DNA of 32,746 nucleotides, taken from assembly GCF_010500835.1 (NCBI RefSeq), contig NZ_JAAAMJ010000029.1:1-32746 (forward strand), written 5' to 3'. Under the pieces are notes generated by a model. The model had not been told where the DNA came from. It did not search any database and saw nothing but the letters and a program-made list of their open reading frames with translations. Shown here piece after piece: positions 1-8,581 of this stretch. The number at the start of each line of letters is the position of its first letter. Position 1 is the stretch's first letter. Both the position numbers and the translations under genes were made by a program. This DNA comes from Aurantimonas aggregata. GTDB taxonomy: Bacteria > Pseudomonadota > Alphaproteobacteria > Rhizobiales > Rhizobiaceae.

Positions 1-434
1 CCGCTCAGAAACGGGCAGAAACGTCATGCGAACCCTTGGATCGCTCCAAGGACGGCGCCAGACTCGCGTCTCCGGATGATCCCCGCGGCAAAAACCACCG
101 AAAGCGGAGGGTTCTTGCGGGTGTCCACCTCCAGCAGTTCCCGGTAGATGTCTTGAAGATCGACAAATCATTCGTGTCGCCGATCGTCGCCGATGTCGGG
201 TCCGGTGCTGTTGTGGTCAACGCAGTGCTCCAGATGGCACGTAGCCTAAAAATCGGGACTGTCGCGGAAGGCGTGGAGACGATTTCCCAAGCCGAGTACT
301 TGCGCGCAAGAGGCTGCGACATCGCCCAAGGCTACCTATTCGGGCGACCATCCCCGGCGGATCGGGTTCCGGCTCTGTGCAAGCCCTCGGCAACGACAGG
401 TTACCCGAACTACCTCGTGACAATGATAAGCTGA
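1..434 (+). pseudogene. C-terminal fragment of an EAL-domain c-di-GMP phosphodiesterase
   Basis: The frame is open from the window edge to the stop at 434. From position 129 it reads as the last third of an EAL domain: LQQFPVDVLKIDKSFV, then VAEGVET and GCDIAQGYLFGRP, which are the late catalytic Lys/Asp, Glu and Gln motifs. The conserved DDFGTGxSSL block that must directly precede LQxFPVD is absent in all forward frames of 1-128. That upstream part reads as unrelated, Arg-rich sequence. The fragment therefore looks like a remnant joined to foreign sequence at about 125-129, not merely a gene cut by the window edge. It resembles the EAL domain of the next gene only at family level, so it is not a recent copy of it. 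Without the first metal ligands it cannot hydrolyse c-di-GMP. Confidence 0.7.
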
Positions 435-485
435 TCTCAGGATGAAAGAGCGGCAGGAAACGGTCAGGGAATTTTCGGCGAGATG

Positions 486-508
486 CGCCTACTCCGGTAG
501 GCGATTTG
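486..508 (+). terminator. Hairpin in the 435-620 intergenic gap
   Basis: CGCCTAC and GTAGGCG form a perfect 7-bp stem around a TCCG tetraloop, followed by ATTTG. It could be a weak terminator for the EAL fragment upstream. There is no real T-tract, so the role is uncertain. Nothing else was recognised in 435-620. Confidence 0.35.
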
Positions 509-620
509 AGCTTCGGTCAGCCTGTGGACGTCAAGACAGAACTGGCCCCTCGTTCAGAGGCTCGGAAGGCTTCGTTCATGCTACAGGTGGCATGCCTTCA
601 CCTTTAAGGTTGTTTTCCAG

Positions 621-2888
621 ATGGCCCTCGTCAGGATGGCTCGGTACGGAAACCCGATGATCGACAATTTTGCGCAGCCAAGCCGGCGCCTGTTCTTCCT
701 GAAGATTATGCTGCCGATGCTGGCCGCGGCATTGGTCCTAAATGGCATTGTGGCGTCGCTGCTGTGGTGGTCCGCCTCGGAATCGGATCGTGTCTCGATC
801 GACCGCCAGCACATGTTGGTCGATGTAGTGGTCGCGAAAATCCGGTCGAAGATCGCTCATGACCAGGAAAGCGTGACGGTTTGGGACGACGCTGTCTCAG
901 AGGTCCGAAACCCAGGCGGCGCAGAATGGATCGACGCCAATTTGGGCTCCTGGATGGCCAGCTATTTCGGGCATGACCGTGCGTATGTCTTGAATTCCGC
1001 TGATAGGCCCGTCTATGCGTTTGCCGGCGGCTCCCAGCAGGAGCCGTCGGCATTTGAAACTGTCCAGCCACAGGCCCTGCCCCTCGTTGAGGAGCTGCGG
1101 TCTCGCTTGGAGGCGGGAGATACCGAAGGTATAACCGATCGGACGCTGACGCTTGGGGCGTCCGATCTCGTGAACATCGACGGCCGCCCGGCCATTCTCA
1201 GCGTCAAGCCCATCGTCTCCGACACCGGTGACCTCGTACAAGTATCTGGCGAGGAGTACGTGCATGTCGCTGCGCGCTATCTCGACGGCGAGTTCGTGGC
1301 CGGGCTCGAACGAGATTACCTCCTCGATAATCTGAGGTTCTCCTGGGATGCTGAGGTGCTCCCCGGTTGGGCAAAAGCCGCTCTTCTCCAGAACGATGGC
1401 CACCCACTTGGGTACCTTGTCTGGACGCCGTTTAGTCCCGGGTCCGCGGTACTATGGCGGGTTGGGCCTGTCATGCTGGGCCTCGCGGTCGCCAGCCTGA
1501 TCGTCATGGTGGGACTGCTCGTGGCGCTGCGTCGGCGCTCGATCAACCTGTCACTGAGCGAAGCAGAGGTCCGGCATCTCGCCCACCACGATCTCCTGAC
1601 CGGCCTCGCCAACCGCGCTCAACTGGCAAAACGCTTCGATGCAGCACTCGGAGACCGCTGGACCGGTGGGAACCTGACGCTGATCTATCTGGACCTCGAC
1701 CACTTCAAGGAAGTGAATGACGCGCTGGGTCACCCTGCCGGCGACGAACTCCTGCGGGAATTTTCCGACCGCCTCAGGCGGATGACCACCGAGGCCGATA
1801 CGGTTGCCCGCGTCGGCGGCGACGAATTCGTCGTTCTGACCCGCTCACTGTCGTCGTCTCAAGCGGTCGCAGAGTATTGCGCAAGTCTGATCGAGACGAC
1901 CAGACGACCCTTCGACCTCGAAGGCACGCAAGTGTTTGTGGGAGCGAGCGTTGGGGCAGTCAGAGCGTCGCATCCGTCAGACGATCGTGAGGAACTGTCC
2001 CGCAGGGCCGACGTCGCGCTCTATCATTCCAAGCGGTCGGGGCGCAGCAGCTATACGCTGTACGACCCGCAACTCGATCAGGCGGCGACACTGCGCCGGA
2101 ACATGGAGCGGGATCTGCGAACGGCGTTGGACCGCCCTGGTGAGCTTGAAGTCCACTATCAGCCGTTAATCCGCGCGACCGACGGCACGATATCCGGATT
2201 CGAGGCCCTGCTGCGTTGGCATCACCCGGTTCAAGGATCGATCCCGCCGGCGGCGTTCATACCAGTGGCTGAGGAGACGGGCCTTATTCTACGCCTGGGT
2301 GCTTGGGTACTTCAGCAGGTCTGCACCGACACTCGCGGCTGGTTGGTCGAAACCGTGGCGGTAAACGCGTCTATGGTCGAGTTGCAGGATGTTCACTACG
2401 CCGCGCGCGTCGAGAAGATCCTTCTCGAAAACGGGATGGCCCCGCACCGCCTCGAGTTGGAGATCACCGAAAGCGCCTTCTGCGAGAGGGCCACGGATTG
2501 CGAGAAGAACATCACGCACCTGCGCCAGCTCGGCGTCAAGTTTGCGCTCGACGACTTCGGTACCGGCTTCTCGTCGCTGGGCCGACTTCACAGCCTCCAT
2601 GCGGAACGCCTGAAGATCGACAGAAGCTTCGTGGCGGGATTTGGCACCGACAAAGGCGATGAAGCAATCGTGCAGGCCATCGTCGACCTGGCGCAGGCGG
2701 TCGGCATGATGACTACCGCCGAGGGCGTCGAGACGTCGGAGCAACGGGATCTCCTCGCCGCGATGGGTTGCGATCAGCTACAGGGCTTCTTGCTTTCCCG
2801 GCCGCTGCCCGCCAGAGAGATCGAGCAGTTGCTACGTGCCAGATCGCTCGAGGTGGGATCCGGGGATCGGTATACCGCCAGACGGTAG
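621..2888 (+). CDS. Membrane CHASE4-GGDEF-EAL c-di-GMP synthase/phosphodiesterase
   Basis: A 755-residue inner-membrane signalling protein. Two membrane segments (about residues 26-50 and 282-304) flank a periplasmic region of about 220 residues that looks like a CHASE4 sensor (VWDDAV and DRAYVLN motifs). A GGDEF domain follows (about 320-480, GGDEF at 399-403), then an EAL domain (about 495-745, EAL at 528-530). The EAL motifs NAS, ITES, DDFGTG, LKID, AEGVE and QGF are all present, so it should be able to hydrolyse c-di-GMP. The intact GGDEF suggests it can also make it. The RxxD inhibitory site before GGDEF is not present (TEAD there). Start choice is open: ATG 621 has AAGG 11 bases upstream, while ATG 657 has ACGGA at better spacing and still keeps both membrane segments. 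The signal sensed is unknown. Confidence 0.93.
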   Translation: MALVRMARYGNPMIDNFAQPSRRLFFLKIMLPMLAAALVLNGIVASLLWWSASESDRVSIDRQHMLVDVVVAKIRSKIAHDQESVTVWDDAVSEVRNPGGAEWIDANLGSWMASYFGHDRAYVLNSADRPVYAFAGGSQQEPSAFETVQPQALPLVEELRSRLEAGDTEGITDRTLTLGASDLVNIDGRPAILSVKPIVSDTGDLVQVSGEEYVHVAARYLDGEFVAGLERDYLLDNLRFSWDAEVLPGWAKAALLQNDGHPLGYLVWTPFSPGSAVLWRVGPVMLGLAVASLIVMVGLLVALRRRSINLSLSEAEVRHLAHHDLLTGLANRAQLAKRFDAALGDRWTGGNLTLIYLDLDHFKEVNDALGHPAGDELLREFSDRLRRMTTEADTVARVGGDEFVVLTRSLSSSQAVAEYCASLIETTRRPFDLEGTQVFVGASVGAVRASHPSDDREELSRRADVALYHSKRSGRSSYTLYDPQLDQAATLRRNMERDLRTALDRPGELEVHYQPLIRATDGTISGFEALLRWHHPVQGSIPPAAFIPVAEETGLILRLGAWVLQQVCTDTRGWLVETVAVNASMVELQDVHYAARVEKILLENGMAPHRLELEITESAFCERATDCEKNITHLRQLGVKFALDDFGTGFSSLGRLHSLHAERLKIDRSFVAGFGTDKGDEAIVQAIVDLAQAVGMMTTAEGVETSEQRDLLAAMGCDQLQGFLLSRPLPAREIEQLLRARSLEVGSGDRYTARR

Positions 2889-2919
2889 CCGACCGTGAGA
2901 GGTGCTGGATGCCAGACTG

Positions 2920-3667
2920 CCGCGGAAAGCAACTTCTATAAAGGCGATTGTAGACGACGGCCGGCAGGACCTCTTGCTACCACTCTCGGCGAGTAGCCCG
3001 AACGTCACCGAGACTCGCCTTCAGGCTTACTAACCAGCCGCAGCGACGACCCTGTCGCGCCCGTTGGCCTTCGCTTCGTAAAGCGCCCGGTCAGCCGACT
3101 GAATTAACCAGGCGACGTCTCGCAATTCCGCTCCTACCTCGGCGTTGAGTGTAGCAAGGCCCGCGCTGATCGTCACAACCCCATGGCTGCCGCCCGAGTG
3201 CGGGATTGCCAGTTCCCGGACTGCGAGACGGACCACCTCGGCGCGCTCCACCGCTCCGAGTGAGTTTGTAGCGGGCATCACCGCCGCAAGTTCTTCTGCG
3301 CCGTGAAGTCGCCAAGGCGCCGGAGGCTCTCTTTGAGGGCGGCAGCGATCCGCCGAAGACATGCGTCACCGGCCGGGTGCCCGTATGTGTCGTTGAAGGC
3401 CTTGAAGCTGTCGACGTCGGTCATGAGGAAGCTGAGGTCGGACTTGGCGCGCACCGCCCGGGCGAACTCGGTCTCCAGTTGATCATCGAGGGCGCGTCGA
3501 TTGGCAAGACCGGTCATTGTGAACCGGGAACAGCTTGAAGCATTCGGCTTCCGCGAACCCGTTCGCCTACGCTGTCGGGAAGGGGTTGGAAGCCTGCGGT
3601 GACGCAAGGCCGTTGTTACCTACCGCACCTTTCGGCCAAGTGATCTTGAGCCCTGCAGGGAGTGTCC
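2920..3667 (-). repeat. Decayed direct copy of the cyclase locus at 9748-12115
   Basis: On the plus strand, 2920-3557 matches 9748 to about 10405, including non-coding sequence beyond the gene end (for example GCGATTGTxGACGACGGCC in both). About 3572-3667 matches about 12027-12115, the leader of the intact cyclase (GCTGTCGGGAA, then GGCCAxGTGATxTTGAGCC). The 1.6 kb between, encoding the Cache, HAMP and PAS parts, is missing here. The copy keeps the same orientation as its partner. Identity is clearly high by eye but was not computed. Confidence 0.85.
3030..3560 (-). pseudogene. Frameshifted diguanylate cyclase (GGDEF) remnant
   Basis: Read on the minus strand, one frame gives TGLANRRALDDQLETEF through ESLRRLGDFTA. 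A second frame then gives EELAAVMPATNS through ALYEAKANGRDRVVAAAG and a TAG stop. Both halves match the intact protein encoded at 9853-11877 almost residue for residue. Alignment of the junction near 3300 shows a 10-base deletion (GTTATGGCGG in the intact gene). It removes Arg-Tyr-Gly-Gly before the Glu-Glu of the GGEEL active site and shifts the frame. The inhibitory-site motif RLGD survives. The sensor domains and a start codon are missing, so no functional cyclase can be made. Confidence 0.88.
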
Positions 3668-3749
3668 GGTTTCGAGGGCGGCGTCCAGCATTCTGAACGA
3701 CCGAAAAGGGCGCTGAGCCGCCGGGCCATCGTGTCCCGCCGGCTGCTGT

Positions 3750-4820
3750 CTACAGCGAAAGCGGCAAGGCGTATCCGGTGAGTTCTAGATAGCCTTTCCC
3801 GCCAGGCGTGCGGACGGCTCCCTCCCAGTAGACCGGCAGACCGGTGGCGCGGCCGTCGAGTTCCTGATCATCGAACAGGGGCGACAGCGGGAAGCGGCGC
3901 TCGCCTTCCGGCAGGCGCAGCGTCAGCACCTGTTCGACGGGATAGAGCGCATCGGTGCGGGGGGAGCGCCAGCGCCGGACGGCGGCGAAGGTCACGTCGC
4001 CGGGGGCGAAGCGGGTGATGCTGCCGTCCGTCCGGCGCAGTGAGCCCCCGGCCCAGACCGTCTGGTCATCACGGTCTCGGATGCGGAACGCGACCAGCGC
4101 GCCGCCGTCGTCGAGATTGAGGCCGGCCCACTCCCAGCCGACCGCGCCGGGCGAGAGGAAGTTGGAGGACCACTCGCGATCAAGCCATGCCGTGCCGGTG
4201 ACGCTCGATGCCGCGCCCTCGCGCGTCAACGTCCCGGCTACTTCCAGATGCGGCATGGAGTAATAGTGACTGGCATCGCCGGGTCCCGGGCCCTTGCGGC
4301 TGAAGCCCGCCTCCCCTTGCAGGAAGATCTCCTGCGTCGGGGCGAGCGTCAGCGCGAGAGCAAATTCGGGCGTCGAGACCTCGGTGGTGAGGCGCCCGTC
4401 CGGCTTGCGCTTGAGGCTCCAGTCGCGGAGGACGACGGCGGCATCGCTGGTCGCTGCCTCGGCAATGCCGAAGCCGACGCGCGCGGCCCGCTCGCCGTGC
4501 AGGAGGCGGCCAATCTCGGGGTCGGACAAAGCGGCATGGGCGAACAACACTTGGGAAGGCGCAAAGCGGCTGGGATTGGCGGGATCGACCTCCGGCCGGC
4601 TCCGGAAGAACGTCACCTGGAAGCCGAGCTCGCTTCCATCTTCGGTGGTCAGCCAGCCGGTGAGGTACCACCATTCGAGCCGAAAATCCGGATGCGCGCC
4701 GTGGTCGCCCGGAAAGGCGAGAGCGACATCTGGTTGCACCCGGGCAAAGTGGCTTCCGGCCTGGACCGCCACCGTGGCGCCGAGGAAGAGCGCGAGGATC
4801 GCGGCAAGCCAGCGCATCAC
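3750..4820 (-). CDS. AttH/CrtC-like lipocalin-fold protein, exported
   Basis: A 356-residue protein with a signal peptide (about residues 1-22, hydrophobic core LAAILALFLGATVAV, then AxA-like cleavage). The mature part carries EWWYLTGWL at 49-57 and LDREWSSNFL further on, typical of the AttH / carotenoid 1,2-hydratase-like family (double lipocalin fold). Length is usual for the family. Members next to FtsX-type ABC transporters are common and are usually annotated as attachment or carotenoid-hydratase-like. No carotenoid genes occur here, so a role as periplasmic partner of the transporter, handling a lipid-like molecule, is more likely. Its start overlaps the permease stop by four bases (ATGA at 4817-4820), so translation is probably coupled. 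The substrate is unknown. Confidence 0.85.
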   Translation of the reverse strand: MMRWLAAILALFLGATVAVQAGSHFARVQPDVALAFPGDHGAHPDFRLEWWYLTGWLTTEDGSELGFQVTFFRSRPEVDPANPSRFAPSQVLFAHAALSDPEIGRLLHGERAARVGFGIAEAATSDAAVVLRDWSLKRKPDGRLTTEVSTPEFALALTLAPTQEIFLQGEAGFSRKGPGPGDASHYYSMPHLEVAGTLTREGAASSVTGTAWLDREWSSNFLSPGAVGWEWAGLNLDDGGALVAFRIRDRDDQTVWAGGSLRRTDGSITRFAPGDVTFAAVRRWRSPRTDALYPVEQVLTLRLPEGERRFPLSPLFDDQELDGRATGLPVYWEGAVRTPGGKGYLELTGYALPLSL

Positions 4821-7342
4821 CAGTCCTCCCGGACAGCGAGCACTGCGTTCGTCGCGGTCGCCCGCCGCCCCGCCAGCATGGCGGTGACGGACGCGGCGAA
4901 GACGAGTGCGGCGAACACGGCCGTGATCGTGCCGACGGGCACGATCGTCGCCATCGTCCAGTTGAACGACTGCGGGTTGATGACGTGGATCAGGATCTGG
5001 CTGAGCGCGCCCCCGAGCAGCACGCCGGCGATGCCGCCGATGACGCCAAGCAGCGCGCCTTCGATACCGAGCATCGCCATGATCTGCCGTTTCTCCACGC
5101 CGAGATGGGCGAGCATGCCGAACTCGCGAACCCGCGCGATGGTCTGCGAGGACATCGTCGCGGCCACGCCCGCGAGGCCGACGAGGATCGCCACCGCCTG
5201 GAGCACATAGGTGACGGCAAAGCTGCGGTCGAACAGCTCCAGGGCGAAGCGGCGTAGCGTCGCGGGCTGGGCGATCGAGACCGAGGATCGAAGCTCGGCC
5301 GGAAGCGCTTCGAGGAGCGTGCGGCCGACGGCGTCCGGATCGGCGCCGGGGTCGATCGTGACGGAAGCCTCGTCACGATCCGCGTCGCCGGTGAGGCGGG
5401 TGTAATCCTCGCCGCGGATCACGAGCGCGCCCTGCTGGCGGGAATAGTCCCGCCAGATCCCCGAGACCGTCAACGCTTCTCCGGCGCCGATGGGCAGGTC
5501 GACGGCATCGCCGACGCGCCAGCCATAGAGTCGGGCCGCCGGCTCGGACACCCAAACCGGGATCGACCCCGGCACCTGCGCCGCGGCTTCCTCAATCAGG
5601 ACGAGCGAAGCCTGCGGCCCGTCCAGCGAACGGGCGATCAGGGCGACGGGCGGCTGATCGGGGATGAGCGTCAGCGGGATCTGGCGGCTGAAGGAAAGGC
5701 CGGCGACGCCGGGCACGCCTGCGAGCCGGGCCTGAAGCGCGGGATCGAAGCCGGCGCTGCCCTCGGCGCGCAGATAAAGATCGGACGACAGCACCTCCCC
5801 CAGCCATTCGTCGACCGCCCCCCGGAAACTCGTCACCATCGTTGCCATCGCGATGACCAGCGCGGTGCTGGCGACGATGCCGCAGAGGGCCGTCGCCGCC
5901 TCGGCGGGGGCGCCGTGCACATGGCGGACAGCGAGCAGGCCCGGCACGCTGGTGGTGCGGCGCACGGCCAGAGGAGCGAGCAGCCGGCGCGCCAGCCAGG
6001 GCACGCCCGCGACGCCGCCCGCCAGAAGCAGCGCCATGCCGACGAAGCCGAACACCGGTAGGCCGCCGACGGGCGGGAGCAGGGAAGCGAGCGCACCGGC
6101 CGCGATCAGGACGAGCGCCGGCAGGAACGGCACTGCGACGCGCGGGTCGAGCATGTCGCCGCTGTTCTTCAGCGCGGCGGCGGGCGCTGCCTGCGAGGCG
6201 GCGCGAGCAGGCAGCACGCTGCCGAGCATGGCGGCGGCAATGCCGAGCGCGAAGAACACCGCGGCGGCGAACGGCTGGAAGACAATCCTCACATCGCCGC
6301 CCCGGAAGTAGCCCGCGCCGAGATCGCCGCCGAACCAGCGCAGCGCGAAACTGGCAAGCGCGGCCCCGAGGGCAAGGCCGAGCAGCGCGCCGACGATGCC
6401 GATCGCAAGGCCCTCCAGCGCCACCACGGCGACGATGCCACGACGGGGCAGGCCGAGGGTGCGCACGAGCGCAAAGGCGCGAAGCCGCCGCGCCACCGAC
6501 AGCGATTGCGCCGAGAAGACGAGAAAACCGCCGGTGACGAGCGCCACCAGCGCCAGCATGTCGAGATTGACGCGGTAGGCGCGCGACAGGGCGCTTCCCT
6601 GTGCGAGTTCCGTCTCGTCGCTCCCCAGCACGACATCGCCCGGCAGCCACTGCGAAAGGGACCGCTCCGCGGCCCCACGGTGGGCGAGGCTGAGATCCAC
6701 GCGGTCGAGGCGACCTAGCCTGTCGAAGCGCCATTGCACGGCGGCGATGTCCATGACGCCGATCGCCTGCCCGTCCCCAACACCGGGCAGGATTCCGGCG
6801 ATGACCAACGCCACGGTGCGGCCGTTGGCGTTGACGCTCAGCGTCTCGCCGACCGCGCCGCCCGTCGCATCGAGCACGGCGCGCGAGACGAACAGGGCGC
6901 TCTCGTCGAAGACATTGGCGCCGCCGGAATCGGGTCCGCCCGATTGCTGGCCGACGAGGCTCGGCGTCACGGCCGCAGCGCGGAGAATGTCGAGCCCAAG
7001 CAGCGTAAAGCGCGCTTCGCCCGCCTGTGCATCAAGGGCGACGACGGGACTCGCATCCCCGACACCGGGCGAATCCATGATACGCGGATAGAGCATCTCG
7101 TCGAAGCCGAGCGGGCTCGCCGCGCGCACCTGGAGGTCGGCCGCGCCGTTGACGCTGCGCACCGCGCCGTCGAAGGAAGCGAGGGCCGAGCCGTTGATCA
7201 AGTGGATCGCAAAGCCGAGCGCGACCCCCACGGCGATGGCGATCATCGTGCCGAGGAAGCGCGCCGGATGGGCGCGCGCCTCGCCGAGGATCAGCCATCG
7301 GAGCGCCAGGCGGGCGGAGACGAGGTCCGTCCTAGTCGTCAT
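4817..7342 (-). CDS. FtsX/MacB-type ABC transporter permease (two FtsX domains)
   Basis: An 841-residue inner-membrane permease. One N-terminal membrane segment (about 30-50) is followed by a large periplasmic region. Three segments form the first FtsX unit (about 260-385), and a linking pair lies near 410-455. Another segment (about 485-505) precedes a second periplasmic region, and three C-terminal segments end with the LAHLGVEKRQIMAMLGIEG type of FtsX motif. This layout matches the YbbP-like permeases that work with LolD/YbbA-like ATPases. Such systems use ATP to extract or move lipids, lipoproteins or peptides at the periplasmic face and do not pump across the membrane by classic alternating access. 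It overlaps the ATPase gene upstream by 11 bases and the AttH-like gene downstream by four bases, giving a tight three-gene operon. Confidence 0.9.
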   Translation of the reverse strand: MTTRTDLVSARLALRWLILGEARAHPARFLGTMIAIAVGVALGFAIHLINGSALASFDGAVRSVNGAADLQVRAASPLGFDEMLYPRIMDSPGVGDASPVVALDAQAGEARFTLLGLDILRAAAVTPSLVGQQSGGPDSGGANVFDESALFVSRAVLDATGGAVGETLSVNANGRTVALVIAGILPGVGDGQAIGVMDIAAVQWRFDRLGRLDRVDLSLAHRGAAERSLSQWLPGDVVLGSDETELAQGSALSRAYRVNLDMLALVALVTGGFLVFSAQSLSVARRLRAFALVRTLGLPRRGIVAVVALEGLAIGIVGALLGLALGAALASFALRWFGGDLGAGYFRGGDVRIVFQPFAAAVFFALGIAAAMLGSVLPARAASQAAPAAALKNSGDMLDPRVAVPFLPALVLIAAGALASLLPPVGGLPVFGFVGMALLLAGGVAGVPWLARRLLAPLAVRRTTSVPGLLAVRHVHGAPAEAATALCGIVASTALVIAMATMVTSFRGAVDEWLGEVLSSDLYLRAEGSAGFDPALQARLAGVPGVAGLSFSRQIPLTLIPDQPPVALIARSLDGPQASLVLIEEAAAQVPGSIPVWVSEPAARLYGWRVGDAVDLPIGAGEALTVSGIWRDYSRQQGALVIRGEDYTRLTGDADRDEASVTIDPGADPDAVGRTLLEALPAELRSSVSIAQPATLRRFALELFDRSFAVTYVLQAVAILVGLAGVAATMSSQTIARVREFGMLAHLGVEKRQIMAMLGIEGALLGVIGGIAGVLLGGALSQILIHVINPQSFNWTMATIVPVGTITAVFAALVFAASVTAMLAGRRATATNAVLAVREDW

Positions 7343-8039
7343 GGCGTTCCACGAGCCCTTCGGCGGTCAGCGTCAGGACGCGGTCGGCGATCCGGGCGGT
7401 GGTCCGGGAATGGGTGACGACGACCCCGGCCGCGCCTCCCTGCCGCACGGCGTCCGCGAAGAGCGCGAGCACCTTGCCGGCTGTGTCGGGATCGAGATTG
7501 CCGGTCGGCTCGTCGGCGAGGATCAGCGCCGGCCGATGCACGAGTGCCCGCGCGATCGCGACCCGTTGCATCTCCCCGCCGGAGAGGTCGCGGGCATAGC
7601 CGTCGCCGCGCGAGCCGAGGCCGACGGCGCCGAGCATCGCGTCAGCGCGCGCGTCGATCGTCGCGGCGTCGGCGGAAACGAGGGCCAGCGGCAAGGCGAC
7701 GTTCTGGCGCAGCGTCAGATAGGGCAGGATATGAAAGGCTTGGAAGACGAACCCGATGCGCTCGCGCCGCAGCCGCGTTCGCTGCGTGTCGTCGAGGGCG
7801 CACAGCGCCACGCCCTCGATCGATACGTCGCCCGCATCGCTGCCGTCGAGCCCGGCAAGGATGTTCAGCAGCGTCGACTTGCCGACGCCGGACTCACCCA
7901 CGATTGCCACCAGCTCTCCCGCCGTGACGGCAAGGTCGAGCCCGGCGAACAGGCGCCGACCGCCCGGCACCGACTTGGCAAGTCCGCGGACGGTCAAGGT
8001 AGCTACCGTATGGTTCAAGGGGATCTTTCGTTGAATCAC
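7332..8039 (-). CDS. ABC transporter ATPase, LolD/YbbA type
   Basis: A 235-residue nucleotide-binding subunit. Visible motifs are Walker A GESGVGKST, Q-loop FVFQ, signature LSGGEMQR, Walker B LILADEPT with GNLD D-loop, and the H-loop VVVTHS. The length and the ERIGFVFQAFHILPYLTLRQNV stretch are typical of the MacB/LolD/YbbA group, which pairs with FtsX-type permeases. The gene is first in the ATPase-permease-AttH operon and its end overlaps the permease start by 11 bases. The first codon used is the ATG at 8039. A later start near the TTG for residue 8 is possible, because conserved sequence begins only at about residue 14. Confidence 0.93.
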   Translation of the reverse strand: MIQRKIPLNHTVATLTVRGLAKSVPGGRRLFAGLDLAVTAGELVAIVGESGVGKSTLLNILAGLDGSDAGDVSIEGVALCALDDTQRTRLRRERIGFVFQAFHILPYLTLRQNVALPLALVSADAATIDARADAMLGAVGLGSRGDGYARDLSGGEMQRVAIARALVHRPALILADEPTGNLDPDTAGKVLALFADAVRQGGAAGVVVTHSRTTARIADRVLTLTAEGLVERHDD

Positions 8040-8462
8040 GCAAGGTGGTCAGGATCTAACGCTACAGGCCCTGCCGCGCGTTCCCAAACTCATAGTTAAA
8101 ACGCTCGGAAAGGCAGCTTCCAGATCCCATGGAAGCGCCCGGCAATCGAGCCGTTCCCGTGCGAGCCGGCGCGGTCGCGACGATGCGGTCTCATCCGGAT
8201 CGCCGACGTGCACAAAGGCAGGCCCTGGAAATGATTTCTGCGATCCGGTCGATGCCGAGCGAACGGCGGCTGCGGCGTCTGAATGATCGTTGCAACGGCA
8301 AACGGCGTTTACTGAAGTCATGGGGGCGTTTGCCCCTCTGGGCATCCGGGGTAGTTCGGCAACTGCCATGCATGGACAGCTTGACCTCGTGAAGGACGGC
8401 CCGAACCGGGTGGATGGTCCACAGGGCGACTGATGCCGTTTCGAAGTGGCCGTCGTGCCCGG
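8040..8462. other. Non-coding or decayed gap
   Basis: Upstream of the ABC operon. No recognisable gene, RNA or transposon end was found on either strand. It presumably holds the promoter of the leftward ABC operon, but no convincing -35/-10 pair was picked out. The ORFs present are short and lack family motifs. Confidence 0.4.
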
Positions 8463-8581
8463 TCAGGACAGCGGGTCCGGCTTGGGCACCGACCGCAGAT
8501 GCGGCTTCGCCTGGAAGGTCCAGCCATCTTCATAGCGCTCGAACAGATCACTGACCCGGCGATCGGCGCCACCCTCGTCGA
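8463..8581 (-). pseudogene. 3' remnant of an unidentified gene
   Basis: On the minus strand the frame ending at the TGA at 8463-8465 reads about 39 residues. It is rich in mixed charged and aromatic residues (FERYEDGWTFQAKPHLRS, then VPKPDPLS and stop). It looks like the C-terminal tail of a real protein. It stops making sense at about 8582, exactly where the truncated symporter coming from the other strand begins. I do not recognise the family. It has no start codon of its own with a ribosome site. Confidence 0.4.

Noticed and set aside
8463-8581. Naming the minus-strand tail as a transposase or plasmid gene end
   Set aside because: No motif I can place; left as unidentified.
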